From positions 1,922,001 to 1,986,000 of the forward strand of contig CP026600.1 in NCBI GenBank assembly GCA_003288255.1: 64,000 bases of DNA, written 5' to 3'. The notes under the pieces are model-generated. The model made no database searches and was not told the DNA's origin. It was given only the letters and a program-made list of their open reading frames with translations. The stretch is from Clostridiaceae bacterium 14S0207 (GTDB taxonomy: Bacteria > Bacillota > Clostridia > Clostridiales > Clostridiaceae). A program made the translations under genes and the position numbers. Shown here one piece after another: positions 19,230-27,938 of this stretch; position 1 is the first letter of the stretch; each line of letters starts with the position of its first letter.

Positions 19230-20498
19230 TTATTTGTCCTTAAATATGTCTACAGCCTCTCCCTTTAAAACCTTATTCATACTTCTAACCGCACACATTT
19301 TTCCACACAGTGTACAACTATCTGAACACTCTGGCATTGATTCTTTTCTATATCTTCTTGGTTTTTCATCTTCTATAGCAAGTTCAAACATTTTATCCCA
19401 ATCTAGGTCTGCTCTAGCTTTACCCATAGCATTATCCCATTCCCTTGCACCTTTAACACCTTTAACCAAATCACCAGCATGAGCTGCTATTTTAGTCGCT
19501 ACAATTCCTTCCTTCATATCATCAAGATTAGGTAATCTTAAATGCTCTGCTGGAGTAACATAACATAAGAAATCTACACCATATGCTGATGCTATGGCTC
19601 CCCCAATAGCTGATGTTATATGATCATATCCTGGTGCAACATCTGTTACTAATGGTCCTAGAACATAAAATGGAGCACCATGACAAAGTTTTTTCTCTAA
19701 TTCCACATTAGCTCTGATCTCATCTAATGACATATGTCCTGGCCCTTCTATTATAACTTGTACATTATGCTCCCAAGCTCTTTTAGTTAATTCTCCCAAA
19801 GTTATAAGTTCTTTTATTTGGATAGCATCTGTAGAATCTTTTAAACAACCAGGTCTACATCCATCTCCAAGACTTAAAGTAACATCATATTTTTCACATA
19901 TATCAAGCAACCTATCAAAATACTCATAGAAAGGATTTTCCGCTTTATTAATTTCCATCCATGCAAATAAAAGTGATCCACCCCTAGATACTATGTTAGT
20001 AAGTCTTTTATTTCTTTTAAATGTTTCTGCAACTTCTCTATTTAATCCAACATGAATTGTTAAAAAATCCACCCCATCTTGTGCATGTTTTTCAACAACT
20101 CTAAAAAATTCATCTACTGTAATTTCACCTATTTCCTTATCATAAAAACCTATAGCATCATAAATTGGAACAGTTCCTATCATTGCAGATGAAGATTCTA
20201 CTAATCTTTTTCTGAACTCTTCTGTTTTCCCATAATTTGAAAGCTCCATAATTGCTTCGGTTTTCATTTCAATTGCTTTTTTAATTTTTTCCATCTCTTT
20301 GTCTATTGATGGACAATCTTTTGAAATTCCTACTGGACTTAATGACTTGTGATTTTTATTAGCAAGTATAGCAACTTGCCCTGTTGCTACTAATTCTCTT
20401 AACACCTCTACATCCATATTCTCTTTTTCGGCAACAACTTGCATTTCTTTTGTTACTATTTTTTTCTTAGCTGCATCCATTTGAGTTGTATAATTCAT
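19230..20498 (-). CDS. thiC: Phosphomethylpyrimidine synthase ThiC
   Basis: A 422-residue radical-SAM enzyme that converts aminoimidazole ribotide to HMP-phosphate, the pyrimidine of thiamin. Conserved blocks include [52 protein letters not shown] and [20 protein letters not shown]. The C-terminal cluster motif reads CTLCGKMC (about residues 402-409), the CxxC-x3-C form with which [4Fe-4S] binding is expected. The riboswitch upstream supports ThiC over its paralogue BzaF. Other thiamin genes are absent from the window. Confidence 0.95.
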   Translation of the reverse strand: MNYTTQMDAAKKKIVTKEMQVVAEKENMDVEVLRELVATGQVAILANKNHKSLSPVGISKDCPSIDKEMEKIKKAIEMKTEAIMELSNYGKTEEFRKRLVESSSAMIGTVPIYDAIGFYDKEIGEITVDEFFRVVEKHAQDGVDFLTIHVGLNREVAETFKRNKRLTNIVSRGGSLLFAWMEINKAENPFYEYFDRLLDICEKYDVTLSLGDGCRPGCLKDSTDAIQIKELITLGELTKRAWEHNVQVIIEGPGHMSLDEIRANVELEKKLCHGAPFYVLGPLVTDVAPGYDHITSAIGGAIASAYGVDFLCYVTPAEHLRLPNLDDMKEGIVATKIAAHAGDLVKGVKGAREWDNAMGKARADLDWDKMFELAIEDEKPRRYRKESMPECSDSCTLCGKMCAVRSMNKVLKGEAVDIFKDK

Positions 20499-20519
20499 TA
20501 TTAATCCTCCCTAAATATA

Positions 20520-20830
20520 TATAGTTAAACTTAAACTGGGTGACCTATACTGAGACTACAATTCTAACTTTTTGGTTTACTGCTAAAGATGTTGGTCTTT
20601 CATTTTTTCAAATTACTTTGCCATTGCAAAATCATTGCTTTTATAAAAACAATTTTGTATCTAGCTTTCTTAAATGTATATCCTATTCTTTAACAACAAG
20701 TTTATCAATTTCTATGTTTTCTATTTTTGCATACAAGTATTTTTTAATAAGCTAAAATTTCATAAAATCTTTAAAAGTTAATATAAAATCATTAATTATA
20801 AGATATATAAATAAGATGTATAAAACTGCA
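20520..20830. other. Leader between TPP riboswitch terminator and thiC
   Basis: About 310 bases lie between the riboswitch terminator and thiC, an unusually long spacing. On the minus strand, short open stretches (for example YAKIENIEIDKLVVKE ending in a stop, then ERPTSLAVNQKVRIVVS in another frame) could be remains of a decayed small gene. I cannot identify it, and chance is possible. Confidence 0.3.
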
Positions 20831-20860
20831 TAAAAAAAGACTTGCTCAAGGCAAGTCTTA
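20831..20860 (-). terminator. TPP riboswitch expression-platform terminator
   Basis: AAGACTTGC and GCAAGTCTT (20837-20845 and 20851-20859) form a nine-bp stem with a five-base loop, followed on the minus strand by a run of seven T. It lies about 50 bases downstream of the TPP aptamer and is the likely regulated terminator. Confidence 0.85.
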
Positions 20861-20908
20861 TATGCATAAACTTATTAATTAGTAAACTTATTTAAAGTAA
20901 ACATATAT

Positions 20909-20986
20909 GCTTCCCTACGTTGGTACTAACCAAATCAGGTTCATAGAGTTAGATTTCTCCTCTCAGCCATAACGGCACCTCTAGCA
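20909..20986 (-). ncRNA. TPP (THI-box) riboswitch
   Basis: On the minus strand the aptamer core is complete. GGTGCC is followed by the pyrimidine-sensing GCTGAGAGGA, then AACCTGATTTGGTTAGTACC and ACGTAGGGAA, in the canonical order and spacing. With the downstream terminator it would switch off transcription of thiC when thiamin pyrophosphate is plentiful. Confidence 0.95.
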
Positions 20987-21092
20987 TTTTTTTATTAAAT
21001 TACCTATATTATACTACAATTTAACCATATGTAAAATAGGAAAGCTTTGCAATGAATATTTATTTTTTACCTTAATTAATATAAATATAAAA

Positions 21093-21138
21093 ATATCCCA
21101 TGGAATAAACCATTTAAGGTTGTATCCCATAGGATATT
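21093..21138 (-). terminator. Probable cytolysin terminator
   Basis: AAATATCCCATGG and CCCATAGGATATTT are near-complementary (one mismatch) and flank a loop just after the cytolysin stop codon. Confidence 0.6.
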
Positions 21139-21153
21139 TATTAGCTATATATT

Positions 21154-22995
21154 CTATTCTTCAACAATCGATGTTGCAGGATATAGTGTTGTTCCCCATA
21201 TAGAAAATATTCTTTTTTTAACTAATGGAATATTTTTAACATCCACTATAGTTCTCCACCATTCCCACGCAAGACCTGTACATTCTCTAATTTTAACACA
21301 TACATTTCTTGCATTTCCTTTTAACTGGATTTCTGTATTAAAAGGTGATGTCCTATCTTTATAATTTCCTTCCCATGTTTTATGTGTAAGTATTTCTTTT
21401 CCATTTTTATCATACTTAACTTCATCCCATGAAATATCAAATTGTGCAACATATCCCCCTTTATGAACAAGAGCAATTTTACTATTAGTATATTCTGTAG
21501 ATGTAGTCTCTACATAATCTGTTTTATTCTTTATTGTAGCTACTGCATTGTTCTTTAAAAATGTAGTTGTATATGCAATTGGATATCCTGGATTTTTAGG
21601 ACCATATACTGCATTATTTTTTATTACTTCTCTTATTTCATCAAAGTTTTTAGTAACTACCTTATTATGCTGTTCTGCACCACCACCTAATACTGTAGCT
21701 GTAAATGAACTTTGATTTAATATATCTTTATATTCTGCATTTCCATGTATATCTTGCTTATTAATTAATGCTTTAAATGCTGCTTTTACATTTGAACTTT
21801 TAGATGTTGTCTCAAGTTTTACATAGATTGTTCTTCCATATTGAACACTTGATACATATGCTGGTGGATTATCTTTATTAACACCTCTTAATTTTAAGTC
21901 ATTAAACATTACATTGTCTGCAAATAAATCAGATGGTTTATTTGGAGCATCTACATTTACTGTATAAAAAATTTGCTTATATGCAATAAGCATAACCTTT
22001 TTTTGCCCTTTAAAAATGGCATCAAAATCTATGTTTAATTCCTTATTTAACTGTTTTAAATTACATCCAAAGGCAGTAGATATTTGTGATTTACTATATA
22101 CCATAGAATCAGAATAACTAACTCTTGTAGGAATAGTGTATTTTTTACTATACTTTGTATTCCAAGTATTTAATAAAGAATTAACTGCTGACTTTACAGA
22201 TGAATATGTAGGATTCTTAACATTTTTTATTCCATCTTGGCTCATTCCTGGTAGATCGACACTTATTCTAATTGGTTTTCTATCACAAGAAATTATATCT
22301 GGTTTATTTTCTATAAGATTTCTGTTTGCAAGTTGAATTGCTCCAGGATAAGTTCTATCATTCATAGAATCTATAACTGCTATATCTGCCGTTGAATCTG
22401 AAATACTTTTTTTCTCTCTTTTCACTACAATATATTTATCAGGGTTTTCGAATCCTTCAGCCGGTCTAAAATTTTCTACTTTTTCCCCATTTGAAGATAA
22501 TATTTTAACAGGATCATATTCTAAACTATATATATTTTCATCTATATCATTTATATCATTTATATCATTATAATTTTGTTCATTTAACATGGTAGGACTC
22601 ATTGCTACTAGGTTATCGTAATAATGTTCATTTAATTGATTTTCTTTATATGCTTTATTTAGACTTATATATTTATTATTGTTCTTTTGGCTCATATATT
22701 TCGTTTCTTTACTAACTATATTTTTAGTTGTTAATATATTTCTAGTTGTTCTAGTTAATTCGTTATTTTTAATACTTGTTTTTTTTTGTAAATCTAAATT
22801 TTGATTAGTCTGATTTTCTTTTTCTATTTTTTTATTTTTATCATCTAATTTTATATTGCTATTATTTTTAACAGCTATTTTCTTATTTTTATTAAGTAAT
22901 TTTGTATTATTGTTAACCCTCATACCATACAAAATTGCTAAAATTGCAATAATAGCCATAGGTACTACTATCTTTAATTTAGATTTGATATTCAT
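21154..22995 (-). CDS. Cholesterol-dependent cytolysin (thiol-activated haemolysin) with long N-terminal extension
   Basis: A 613-residue pore-forming toxin. From about residue 150 to the end it follows the perfringolysin O fold closely: VDISIIDS-like DIAVIDSMNDRTYPGA, then SMVYSKSQIS, KQIFYTVNVDAP, YGRTIYVKLETTS, TKNFDEIREVIK and THKTWEGNYKD. The undecapeptide ECTGLAWEWWR is intact at residues 571-581. The cholesterol-recognising Thr-Leu pair is in WGTTLYP (T603, L604). A hydrophobic signal segment spans residues 9-26. Between it and the toxin core lie about 110 Lys/Asn-rich residues not found in perfringolysin O (about 500 residues in total), a longer extension than that of streptolysin O. 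The gene is monocistronic. It is expected to be secreted and to lyse cholesterol-containing membranes. Confidence 0.95.
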   Translation of the reverse strand: MNIKSKLKIVVPMAIIAILAILYGMRVNNNTKLLNKNKKIAVKNNSNIKLDDKNKKIEKENQTNQNLDLQKKTSIKNNELTRTTRNILTTKNIVSKETKYMSQKNNNKYISLNKAYKENQLNEHYYDNLVAMSPTMLNEQNYNDINDINDIDENIYSLEYDPVKILSSNGEKVENFRPAEGFENPDKYIVVKREKKSISDSTADIAVIDSMNDRTYPGAIQLANRNLIENKPDIISCDRKPIRISVDLPGMSQDGIKNVKNPTYSSVKSAVNSLLNTWNTKYSKKYTIPTRVSYSDSMVYSKSQISTAFGCNLKQLNKELNIDFDAIFKGQKKVMLIAYKQIFYTVNVDAPNKPSDLFADNVMFNDLKLRGVNKDNPPAYVSSVQYGRTIYVKLETTSKSSNVKAAFKALINKQDIHGNAEYKDILNQSSFTATVLGGGAEQHNKVVTKNFDEIREVIKNNAVYGPKNPGYPIAYTTTFLKNNAVATIKNKTDYVETTSTEYTNSKIALVHKGGYVAQFDISWDEVKYDKNGKEILTHKTWEGNYKDRTSPFNTEIQLKGNARNVCVKIRECTGLAWEWWRTIVDVKNIPLVKKRIFSIWGTTLYPATSIVEE

Positions 22996-23308
22996 TTTAT
23001 TTCTCCTTAGTTTTTATAAAATTTAAATCTGTTAATTATAATTTGATATTTACATTTTATTAATCTTATATTCACAAAAAGTATACATTATTCTACATTT
23101 TTTTGCAATATATTTATATTTTTTTAATATAACTAAATTTTTTATGTATATCTAAACACTATTAATTTTTCTGGTTTTTTGTGATTCTTGTATAATTTTT
23201 TTACTAAATAAAAAAAGGAAAATGTTTCTTTACATTTTCCTTTTTAAGCATAAATACTTAAATTTATATCTATTATTGTTATTATGTCATATATAAGATT
23301 TTTTCTAA
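22996..23308. other. Upstream region of the cytolysin gene with a terminator
   Basis: AT-rich. It has a TTCTCCTTAG-side ribosome site (AAGGAGAAA on the minus strand) before the cytolysin ATG, and a strong hairpin at 23209-23247 (AAGGAAAATG ... CATTTTCCTT with T-runs) that terminates the next minus-strand gene. No virulence-regulator box was recognised. Confidence 0.6.
23209..23247 (-). terminator. Terminator of the 177-residue gene
   Basis: AAAAAAGGAAAATG and CATTTTCCTTTTT form a 13-bp stem with an eight-base loop. The T-rich arm serves both strands. Confidence 0.8.
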
Positions 23309-23842
23309 CTATTTATCATTCATTAATCCACAAAAATTTCTTTGATTATTTTGATATTTTTGTACTTTATTTGAAGGTTTTTCACCTTTGGTATACTCTT
23401 CCTGTACACTCTTAACGCCTTCCATAAGTAAACTTCCTAATTGAGGATCAACATCCTTAGTAATTTTTAAGGCATTCATCCCTGCCTGCGCCAATATACT
23501 TTGAACTTGTTGTTTATTTTTAGCGCTTTTTACTCTTCTCTCTAAAGCTTCTTTTTCTTGCTTAGCCATTTGTGCCTTTCTAAGCATTTCTGGATCATTT
23601 TGTCTTATAAATTCCATCTCTTCTGCCGTTAAGCTTTCTCCACGGGCAATTTTTTTAGCAATCTTTTCAACACTTGATTTTTTTTCAAACGCTTTTGCTA
23701 TATCCTGTTGATACAGTACTTTATCTAATACGGGATTATCTTTTCTAGCTTTAAGAATTTTTTCTTCTTCTTCCCTAGTTTTAAACTTTTTATTACTTAA
23801 ATTAAGCATATTAAAAAAATTATTAGTACCTTGAATCCTCAT
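23309..23842 (-). CDS. Hypothetical protein, charged and helical, 177 residues
   Basis: Not recognised. The protein is rich in Lys, Glu and Gln and predicted almost wholly helical, with coiled-coil character at about residues 75-115 (EFIRQNDPEMLRKAQMAKQE, then KEALERRVKSAKNKQQVQSI). There is no signal peptide or membrane span, so it is probably cytoplasmic. It starts at an ATG with an AAGGAAGG-type site and has its own terminator (23209-23247). Its neighbours (a toxin gene and a convergent Nudix gene across a divergent promoter region) give no functional clue. Confidence 0.75.
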   Translation of the reverse strand: MRIQGTNNFFNMLNLSNKKFKTREEEEKILKARKDNPVLDKVLYQQDIAKAFEKKSSVEKIAKKIARGESLTAEEMEFIRQNDPEMLRKAQMAKQEKEALERRVKSAKNKQQVQSILAQAGMNALKITKDVDPQLGSLLMEGVKSVQEEYTKGEKPSNKVQKYQNNQRNFCGLMNDK

Positions 23843-24047
23843 TTTATTAGCCTTCCTTCATATATAAATTTCAAAAATAAATTATCTCTTTACTTTATAT
23901 CGTGCTTTTTTTACAAAGCTAAATATTAGTAAAAGGTGATTTATATATGTTCTTTATATAATATATCATTACAATATAGTTACCTTTTAAATTACTTAAT
24001 GTTATAATTATAATTATTTAGAACATATACATAGTAAGGAGTTTATT

Positions 24048-24446
24048 ATGAAAAAATTAATCAAGGTTGTTGGTGCTATTATAGAAAATGAAGATAAAGA
24101 AATCTTATGTACTCTTCGTTCACCTAAGATGAGTATACCTAATCATTGGGAATTTCCTGGTGGAAAAATAGAGGAAAATGAAACTTTAAAACAAGCTATA
24201 GAAAGAGAAATAAAAGAAGAATTAAATTGTACTGTTAACTTTATTGATATATTCAATGACGATACTTACGAATACGATAACTTTATAGTAAATCTAATTA
24301 CTCTTAAATGTAAACTTGTAGAGGGCACTCCTACTGCTAGTGAACATTCAAAATTATTATGGCTACATAGAGAAAACTTATCTTCATTAAAATGGGCACC
24401 AGCTGATATTTCAACTGTAAAAAAATTAATGTTAGAAAAGGTATAG
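24048..24446 (+). CDS. MutT-like Nudix hydrolase ((deoxy)nucleoside triphosphate pyrophosphohydrolase)
   Basis: A 132-residue Nudix protein, of typical MutT size. The Nudix box GGKIEENETLKQAIEREIKE-EL lies at about residues 38-60 and fits GX5EX7REUXEE. The preceding NHWEFPGGK is typical of MutT/CTP-pyrophosphohydrolase clades that sanitise oxidised or mutagenic dNTPs. The N-terminus begins with IKVVGAIIENEDKEILC. Cytoplasmic. An AAGGAG site precedes the ATG. It is convergent with the helicase gene, and its stop codon sits inside the shared terminator. Confidence 0.9.
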   Translation: MKKLIKVVGAIIENEDKEILCTLRSPKMSIPNHWEFPGGKIEENETLKQAIEREIKEELNCTVNFIDIFNDDTYEYDNFIVNLITLKCKLVEGTPTASEHSKLLWLHRENLSSLKWAPADISTVKKLMLEKV

Positions 24447-24465
24447 TAAAAAAACTATACCTTTT
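24436..24465. terminator. Convergent terminator overlapping both stop codons
   Basis: AAAAGGTATAG (24436-24446) and CTATACCTTTT (24455-24465) form an 11-bp stem around an A/T loop. Each arm encodes the last codons (Glu-Lys-Val-stop) of the gene on its strand. Confidence 0.85.
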
Positions 24466-26677
24466 CTATAAATTCTGTATACAATGCGTACGGAACTTTA
24501 TTTTCTAATTTAATTATTGTAGTAATAGGTTTTTCACCATAGTATTTATTAACATCACCTTTTCCTATATAAATATAGGGCTGAACAACGCCATCAATAC
24601 TTTTATATTTCCTTATAAAAATATGTAATCTAATCCCTCGTGTCTTATTAAATATAATGTTTTTACCTCGCTCTGAACTTTGAGAAGTATTATTGGGACT
24701 TTGCCATTGAAAATTTTCTCTATCTATAAATTTATCTTTATAGTTTATACTCTCCTTAATACTTTCTTCTTTATGGAGATCAATAAATAAAAAATAATCT
24801 CTATCATTAGAAAGTAACCCACTTCCCCTAAAAGAACTATGAGTTTTTGTATAATTTGATAATAATGCTGCATCAATCATTTGATACTGTTCATATAATT
24901 TGAAAAAAGGAACACCATAATATTCTTCTTTAAATTCTTTCTCATATCTCATAATTCCATAATTAATAACATCCTCAATGTATTTTCTATATTTATGGTT
25001 TTCTATAAGCTCTTTAAATTCCTTTGTCACTTCCAACTCTTGATCTTTTAATAAAAAACAATTCATATTATTTTTTCTCTGTGCCGAATCATCATATGCT
25101 CTATTTAAAACATTAAAAGAATGTTTTATACTCTCTTTATCTACAAAACTAATTCTTTTTAAAATTTCTTTTTTAGCTTGATCACTATCTATTTTATAAT
25201 TATGTATTAAATATTTTATAATACTAAATTCATAAACTCTTTTTAAGGGTAACTTACTTGAAAATTCTTTAAGTACCTTATAAAATTTTTCATTCTTTAA
25301 TAATTCATTTAATTCATGATCTTTTTCTAACTTAGCAACAAAACTCAAATAAGTTTTTTCTTTATTTAAAAATTTTAAAGGATCAGGTGCTCCATCATAT
25401 TTCATATAATCCATTAAAAAGCTAGGAACCCTACCTCCCTTTAATTTCTTAAACTCTAGATACTCTTCCTTTAAATATTTCATTGAATTAAAATTTTCTT
25501 CATTTAGCTGTTCTAATATTCTTTCTTGAGCTATTCTATCCATCTGGATATTTGTGCATCCTGGTATGTTTTGAAATTGATTAGCTACTGCTACCTTCAA
25601 ACTATCTTTATCATAGTACTTTCTTCCATTTAACGCCAAAGCTATTAAAAAAGCTTTTTTATGATTTCCTATAAAATCCAGTACAGTTAAAAAGGATTTA
25701 TTCTTATATTTCCTTAGTCCTCTTCCTAATTGCTGAATAAATATTATAGGTGAACTTGTAGGCCTTAACATTAGAACCTGATTAATTTCAGGAATATCTA
25801 CGCCTTCATTAAAAATATCTACTGTAAATATAACCTCTAACTGATTATCATCTGATGCTAATTTTTTAATATATTCATCTCTTTCCTTTGATAAATTTTC
25901 TCCTGTTAAATAAATACTAGTTATACCTATTTTATTAAACTCCTCCGACATATACTTAGCATGTTCTATACTTACGCAAAATCCAATACACTTTCTTCTC
26001 CCTCCATCATAGCCATAAAAATTCATCTTATCTATTATAAAATCTACTCTTCTATTAACTTTTAGCCTTTTAGTTACCTCAGAGATATCTTCAATATCCA
26101 CATCACTTAAATCAATACCCTCAATATCCGTTATACCAAAATAATGAAATGGAACTATAAGCTCTTCTTCCAAGGCCTCACTTAGTCTTATTTCTAAAGC
26201 TAAATTATTTCCAAATACATCAAATATGTTTTCACTATCACATCTTTCTGGTGTTGCAGTCATTCCTAAAAGAAATTTAGGTTTAAAATAATCTAATACT
26301 CTTTTATACGAATCACCAGCTACGTGATGTGCCTCATCTATAATAATATATTCAAACTCATCTTGATTAAAATTACTTAAATTATTATTCATAGATTGAA
26401 TAGTTGAAAATAAATAATCCGCATCTATTTCCTTTCTAGTACCTGTTAACAAACCTGTAGTCTTCATTTTATTCTTAACAAACTTTCTAAAAGTTCTCTC
26501 TGCACCTTTCAAAATTTCTTCTCTATGTACTAAAAAAAGCATTTTTCTAGGTTTATAATTAGCAACATCAAAAGCAGACATATATGTTTTACCTGTACCT
26601 GTGGCAGCTACAACTAAAGCTTTATTTTCTCCCAAACTCCTTATGTTATTTAAATTATTAATTGCTCTCCTTTGCAT
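24455..26677 (-). CDS. DEAH-box helicase with DUF3427-like C-terminus (downstream half of a split PLD-helicase)
   Basis: A 740-residue SF2 helicase. Motif I is VVAATGTGKT (about residues 21-31), motif II is IIDEAHH (about residue 112), motif III is GMTATPER and motif VI is IQQLGRGLRKYKNK. The C-terminal third matches the DUF3427 family (SSERGKNIIFNKTRGIRLHIF and YIYIGKGDV). In homologues the helicase is fused behind a PLD-type nuclease. Here the first Met lies inside the end of the PLD reading frame with no ribosome site, and the joining sequence is a short AT dinucleotide repeat. This indicates a frameshift within one original gene. The intact protein would be a nuclease-helicase of the restriction or DNA-defence type; its biological role is inferred. 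Confidence 0.85.
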   Translation of the reverse strand: MQRRAINNLNNIRSLGENKALVVAATGTGKTYMSAFDVANYKPRKMLFLVHREEILKGAERTFRKFVKNKMKTTGLLTGTRKEIDADYLFSTIQSMNNNLSNFNQDEFEYIIIDEAHHVAGDSYKRVLDYFKPKFLLGMTATPERCDSENIFDVFGNNLALEIRLSEALEEELIVPFHYFGITDIEGIDLSDVDIEDISEVTKRLKVNRRVDFIIDKMNFYGYDGGRRKCIGFCVSIEHAKYMSEEFNKIGITSIYLTGENLSKERDEYIKKLASDDNQLEVIFTVDIFNEGVDIPEINQVLMLRPTSSPIIFIQQLGRGLRKYKNKSFLTVLDFIGNHKKAFLIALALNGRKYYDKDSLKVAVANQFQNIPGCTNIQMDRIAQERILEQLNEENFNSMKYLKEEYLEFKKLKGGRVPSFLMDYMKYDGAPDPLKFLNKEKTYLSFVAKLEKDHELNELLKNEKFYKVLKEFSSKLPLKRVYEFSIIKYLIHNYKIDSDQAKKEILKRISFVDKESIKHSFNVLNRAYDDSAQRKNNMNCFLLKDQELEVTKEFKELIENHKYRKYIEDVINYGIMRYEKEFKEEYYGVPFFKLYEQYQMIDAALLSNYTKTHSSFRGSGLLSNDRDYFLFIDLHKEESIKESINYKDKFIDRENFQWQSPNNTSQSSERGKNIIFNKTRGIRLHIFIRKYKSIDGVVQPYIYIGKGDVNKYYGEKPITTIIKLENKVPYALYTEFIEKV

Positions 26678-27386
26678 ATATATAATTAGGCTTTATTATT
26701 TCATAAGCATCAAACTGAATAGATTTTTCTGTTTCTATACTCTTAATTTCTTCTATAAACTTATTATACTTTTCTAAAAACTCATTATCTACAAAAGCTG
26801 TTGTATTCCATAATTTTAAATATTCTTCAATAACATTATAAGTAAATTTATTGTCTTTTTTAGGTACTACTTTAACATTCCATTCTATATTACTTTTCAA
26901 TGCCCTCTGTGTTATGTTAGAAGATCCTATTATTATTTTATATTGATTTTTATTTTCAAAAATATATGCCTTAGTATGGAATCCTTTTTCTTTATCTGCT
27001 ATAAATATCTTTAATTCTATATTTGTAAACTCTTTAATTCTTTTTAAGGCCTTTGGCTCCGTAAAATTTAAATAAGTTGATGTTATTATTTTTCCCTTAA
27101 TATTTTTTTCTTCTAATTGTTTAAAACTATCTAATAAAAGTTGCAATCCACTAAAGTTAATAAATGCAACATTAAAATAAAACTTTTCACATTTCTCTAA
27201 ACATTTCTTTAGTTCATTTAATAGATTACCTTTATCTGAGTTAGTTATTAATGTATTATTTATTAGATAATTCTCTTCTTGTATTTCTTTGTTACTAATA
27301 TTATTAATTTCATATACTTTATTATATTTTATTTCTTCATTCTCTTTATGTTGAATATTACTTAACTGTTCTATATTCGATAACAT
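26658..27386 (-). CDS. PLD-like nuclease domain (upstream half of a split PLD-helicase)
   Basis: A 242-residue protein. Residues about 135-160 hold the phospholipase D-type HxK motif (FHTKAYIFENKNQYKIIIGS, then SNITQRAL), which forms the nuclease active site, normally in a dimer. The frame ends at 26658 with IIKPNYIYAKESN-stop. In fused homologues this point continues as a KPNYMQ-type sequence into the helicase, which is exactly what the other frame encodes (MQRRAINNLNNI). The reading frame is lost in the TATATATA repeat at about 26676-26685. The half-protein could still fold. Upstream lies an AAGGGGAT site before the ATG. Confidence 0.8.
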   Translation of the reverse strand: MLSNIEQLSNIQHKENEEIKYNKVYEINNISNKEIQEENYLINNTLITNSDKGNLLNELKKCLEKCEKFYFNVAFINFSGLQLLLDSFKQLEEKNIKGKIITSTYLNFTEPKALKRIKEFTNIELKIFIADKEKGFHTKAYIFENKNQYKIIIGSSNITQRALKSNIEWNVKVVPKKDNKFTYNVIEEYLKLWNTTAFVDNEFLEKYNKFIEEIKSIETEKSIQFDAYEIIKPNYIYAKESN

Positions 27387-27560
27387 AATTATCCCCTTTT
27401 TATTTCACTATATAATTTATTCTAACAAATTACTAAGGCTTATAACAAGGACTTAAAATAAACTTTTTTACCTTAACTGATATTAGATATAGTATATATT
27501 TAATGTTACAATTATAAAATAATTAAGGTAATTTTTAGTATTTAACTGGGAGGGTTGTAT
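27387..27560. other. Divergent promoter region
   Basis: AT-rich spacer between the PLD gene (minus) and the sulfite-reductase-like remnant (plus). A GGGAGGG ribosome site ends seven bases before the pseudogene ATG at 27561. Confidence 0.5.
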
Positions 27561-27795
27561 ATGGAGCTTGGAATAATACATAAAAAAAATAATAAATATG
27601 CCTTACGTATTCTTGGAAAATGTGGAGTTTTTTCTGCTGAAGACTTTAAAACTTTATCTGAATTAGCATCTCAATATGGAAATGGAAAACTTAATTCCTG
27701 CAATCAAAATTATTTTAGATTTTTATTGTACTAATGGAAACACTGGTGAACGTTTTGGTGCAACATTAAAAAGACTATCACCAACTCTTGAATAA
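27561..27795 (+). pseudogene. Nitrite/sulfite reductase-like (siroheme ferredoxin half-domain) protein, internally deleted
   Basis: A good ribosome site precedes MELGIIHKKNNKYALRILGK and ELASQYGNGKL, the N-terminus of the small siroheme reductase-like family (usually about 210-230 residues). The frame then stops after about 57 codons. A second frame from about 27690 encodes LDFYCTNGNTGERFGATLKR, the family's conserved C-terminus, ending at 27795. The whole middle, including the Cys motifs for [4Fe-4S]-siroheme, is deleted. The gene is not functional. Confidence 0.8.
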
Positions 27796-27887
27796 AATAT
27801 AAATAATGCTATAGCTTCATTAAAATAACTTTATGCGATATATTCAAAATACTTACTTATATTTATAAAACTAATAACAAAAAATTT

Positions 27888-27932
27888 AAAGCGGTAAATG
27901 CTATATAATGTTATTAGCCATTTACCGCTTTT
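27888..27932 (-). terminator. Terminator of the purine permease
   Basis: AAAGCGGTAAATG and CATTTACCGCTTT form a 13-bp stem just after the permease stop codon. A T-rich tail follows on the minus strand. Confidence 0.85.
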
Positions 27933-27938
27933 ATAAAT

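Noticed and set aside
20540..20755. 71-residue plus-strand ORF upstream of thiC
   Set aside because: It lies in the leader of the opposite-strand riboswitch operon, has no ribosome site and has random-looking composition.
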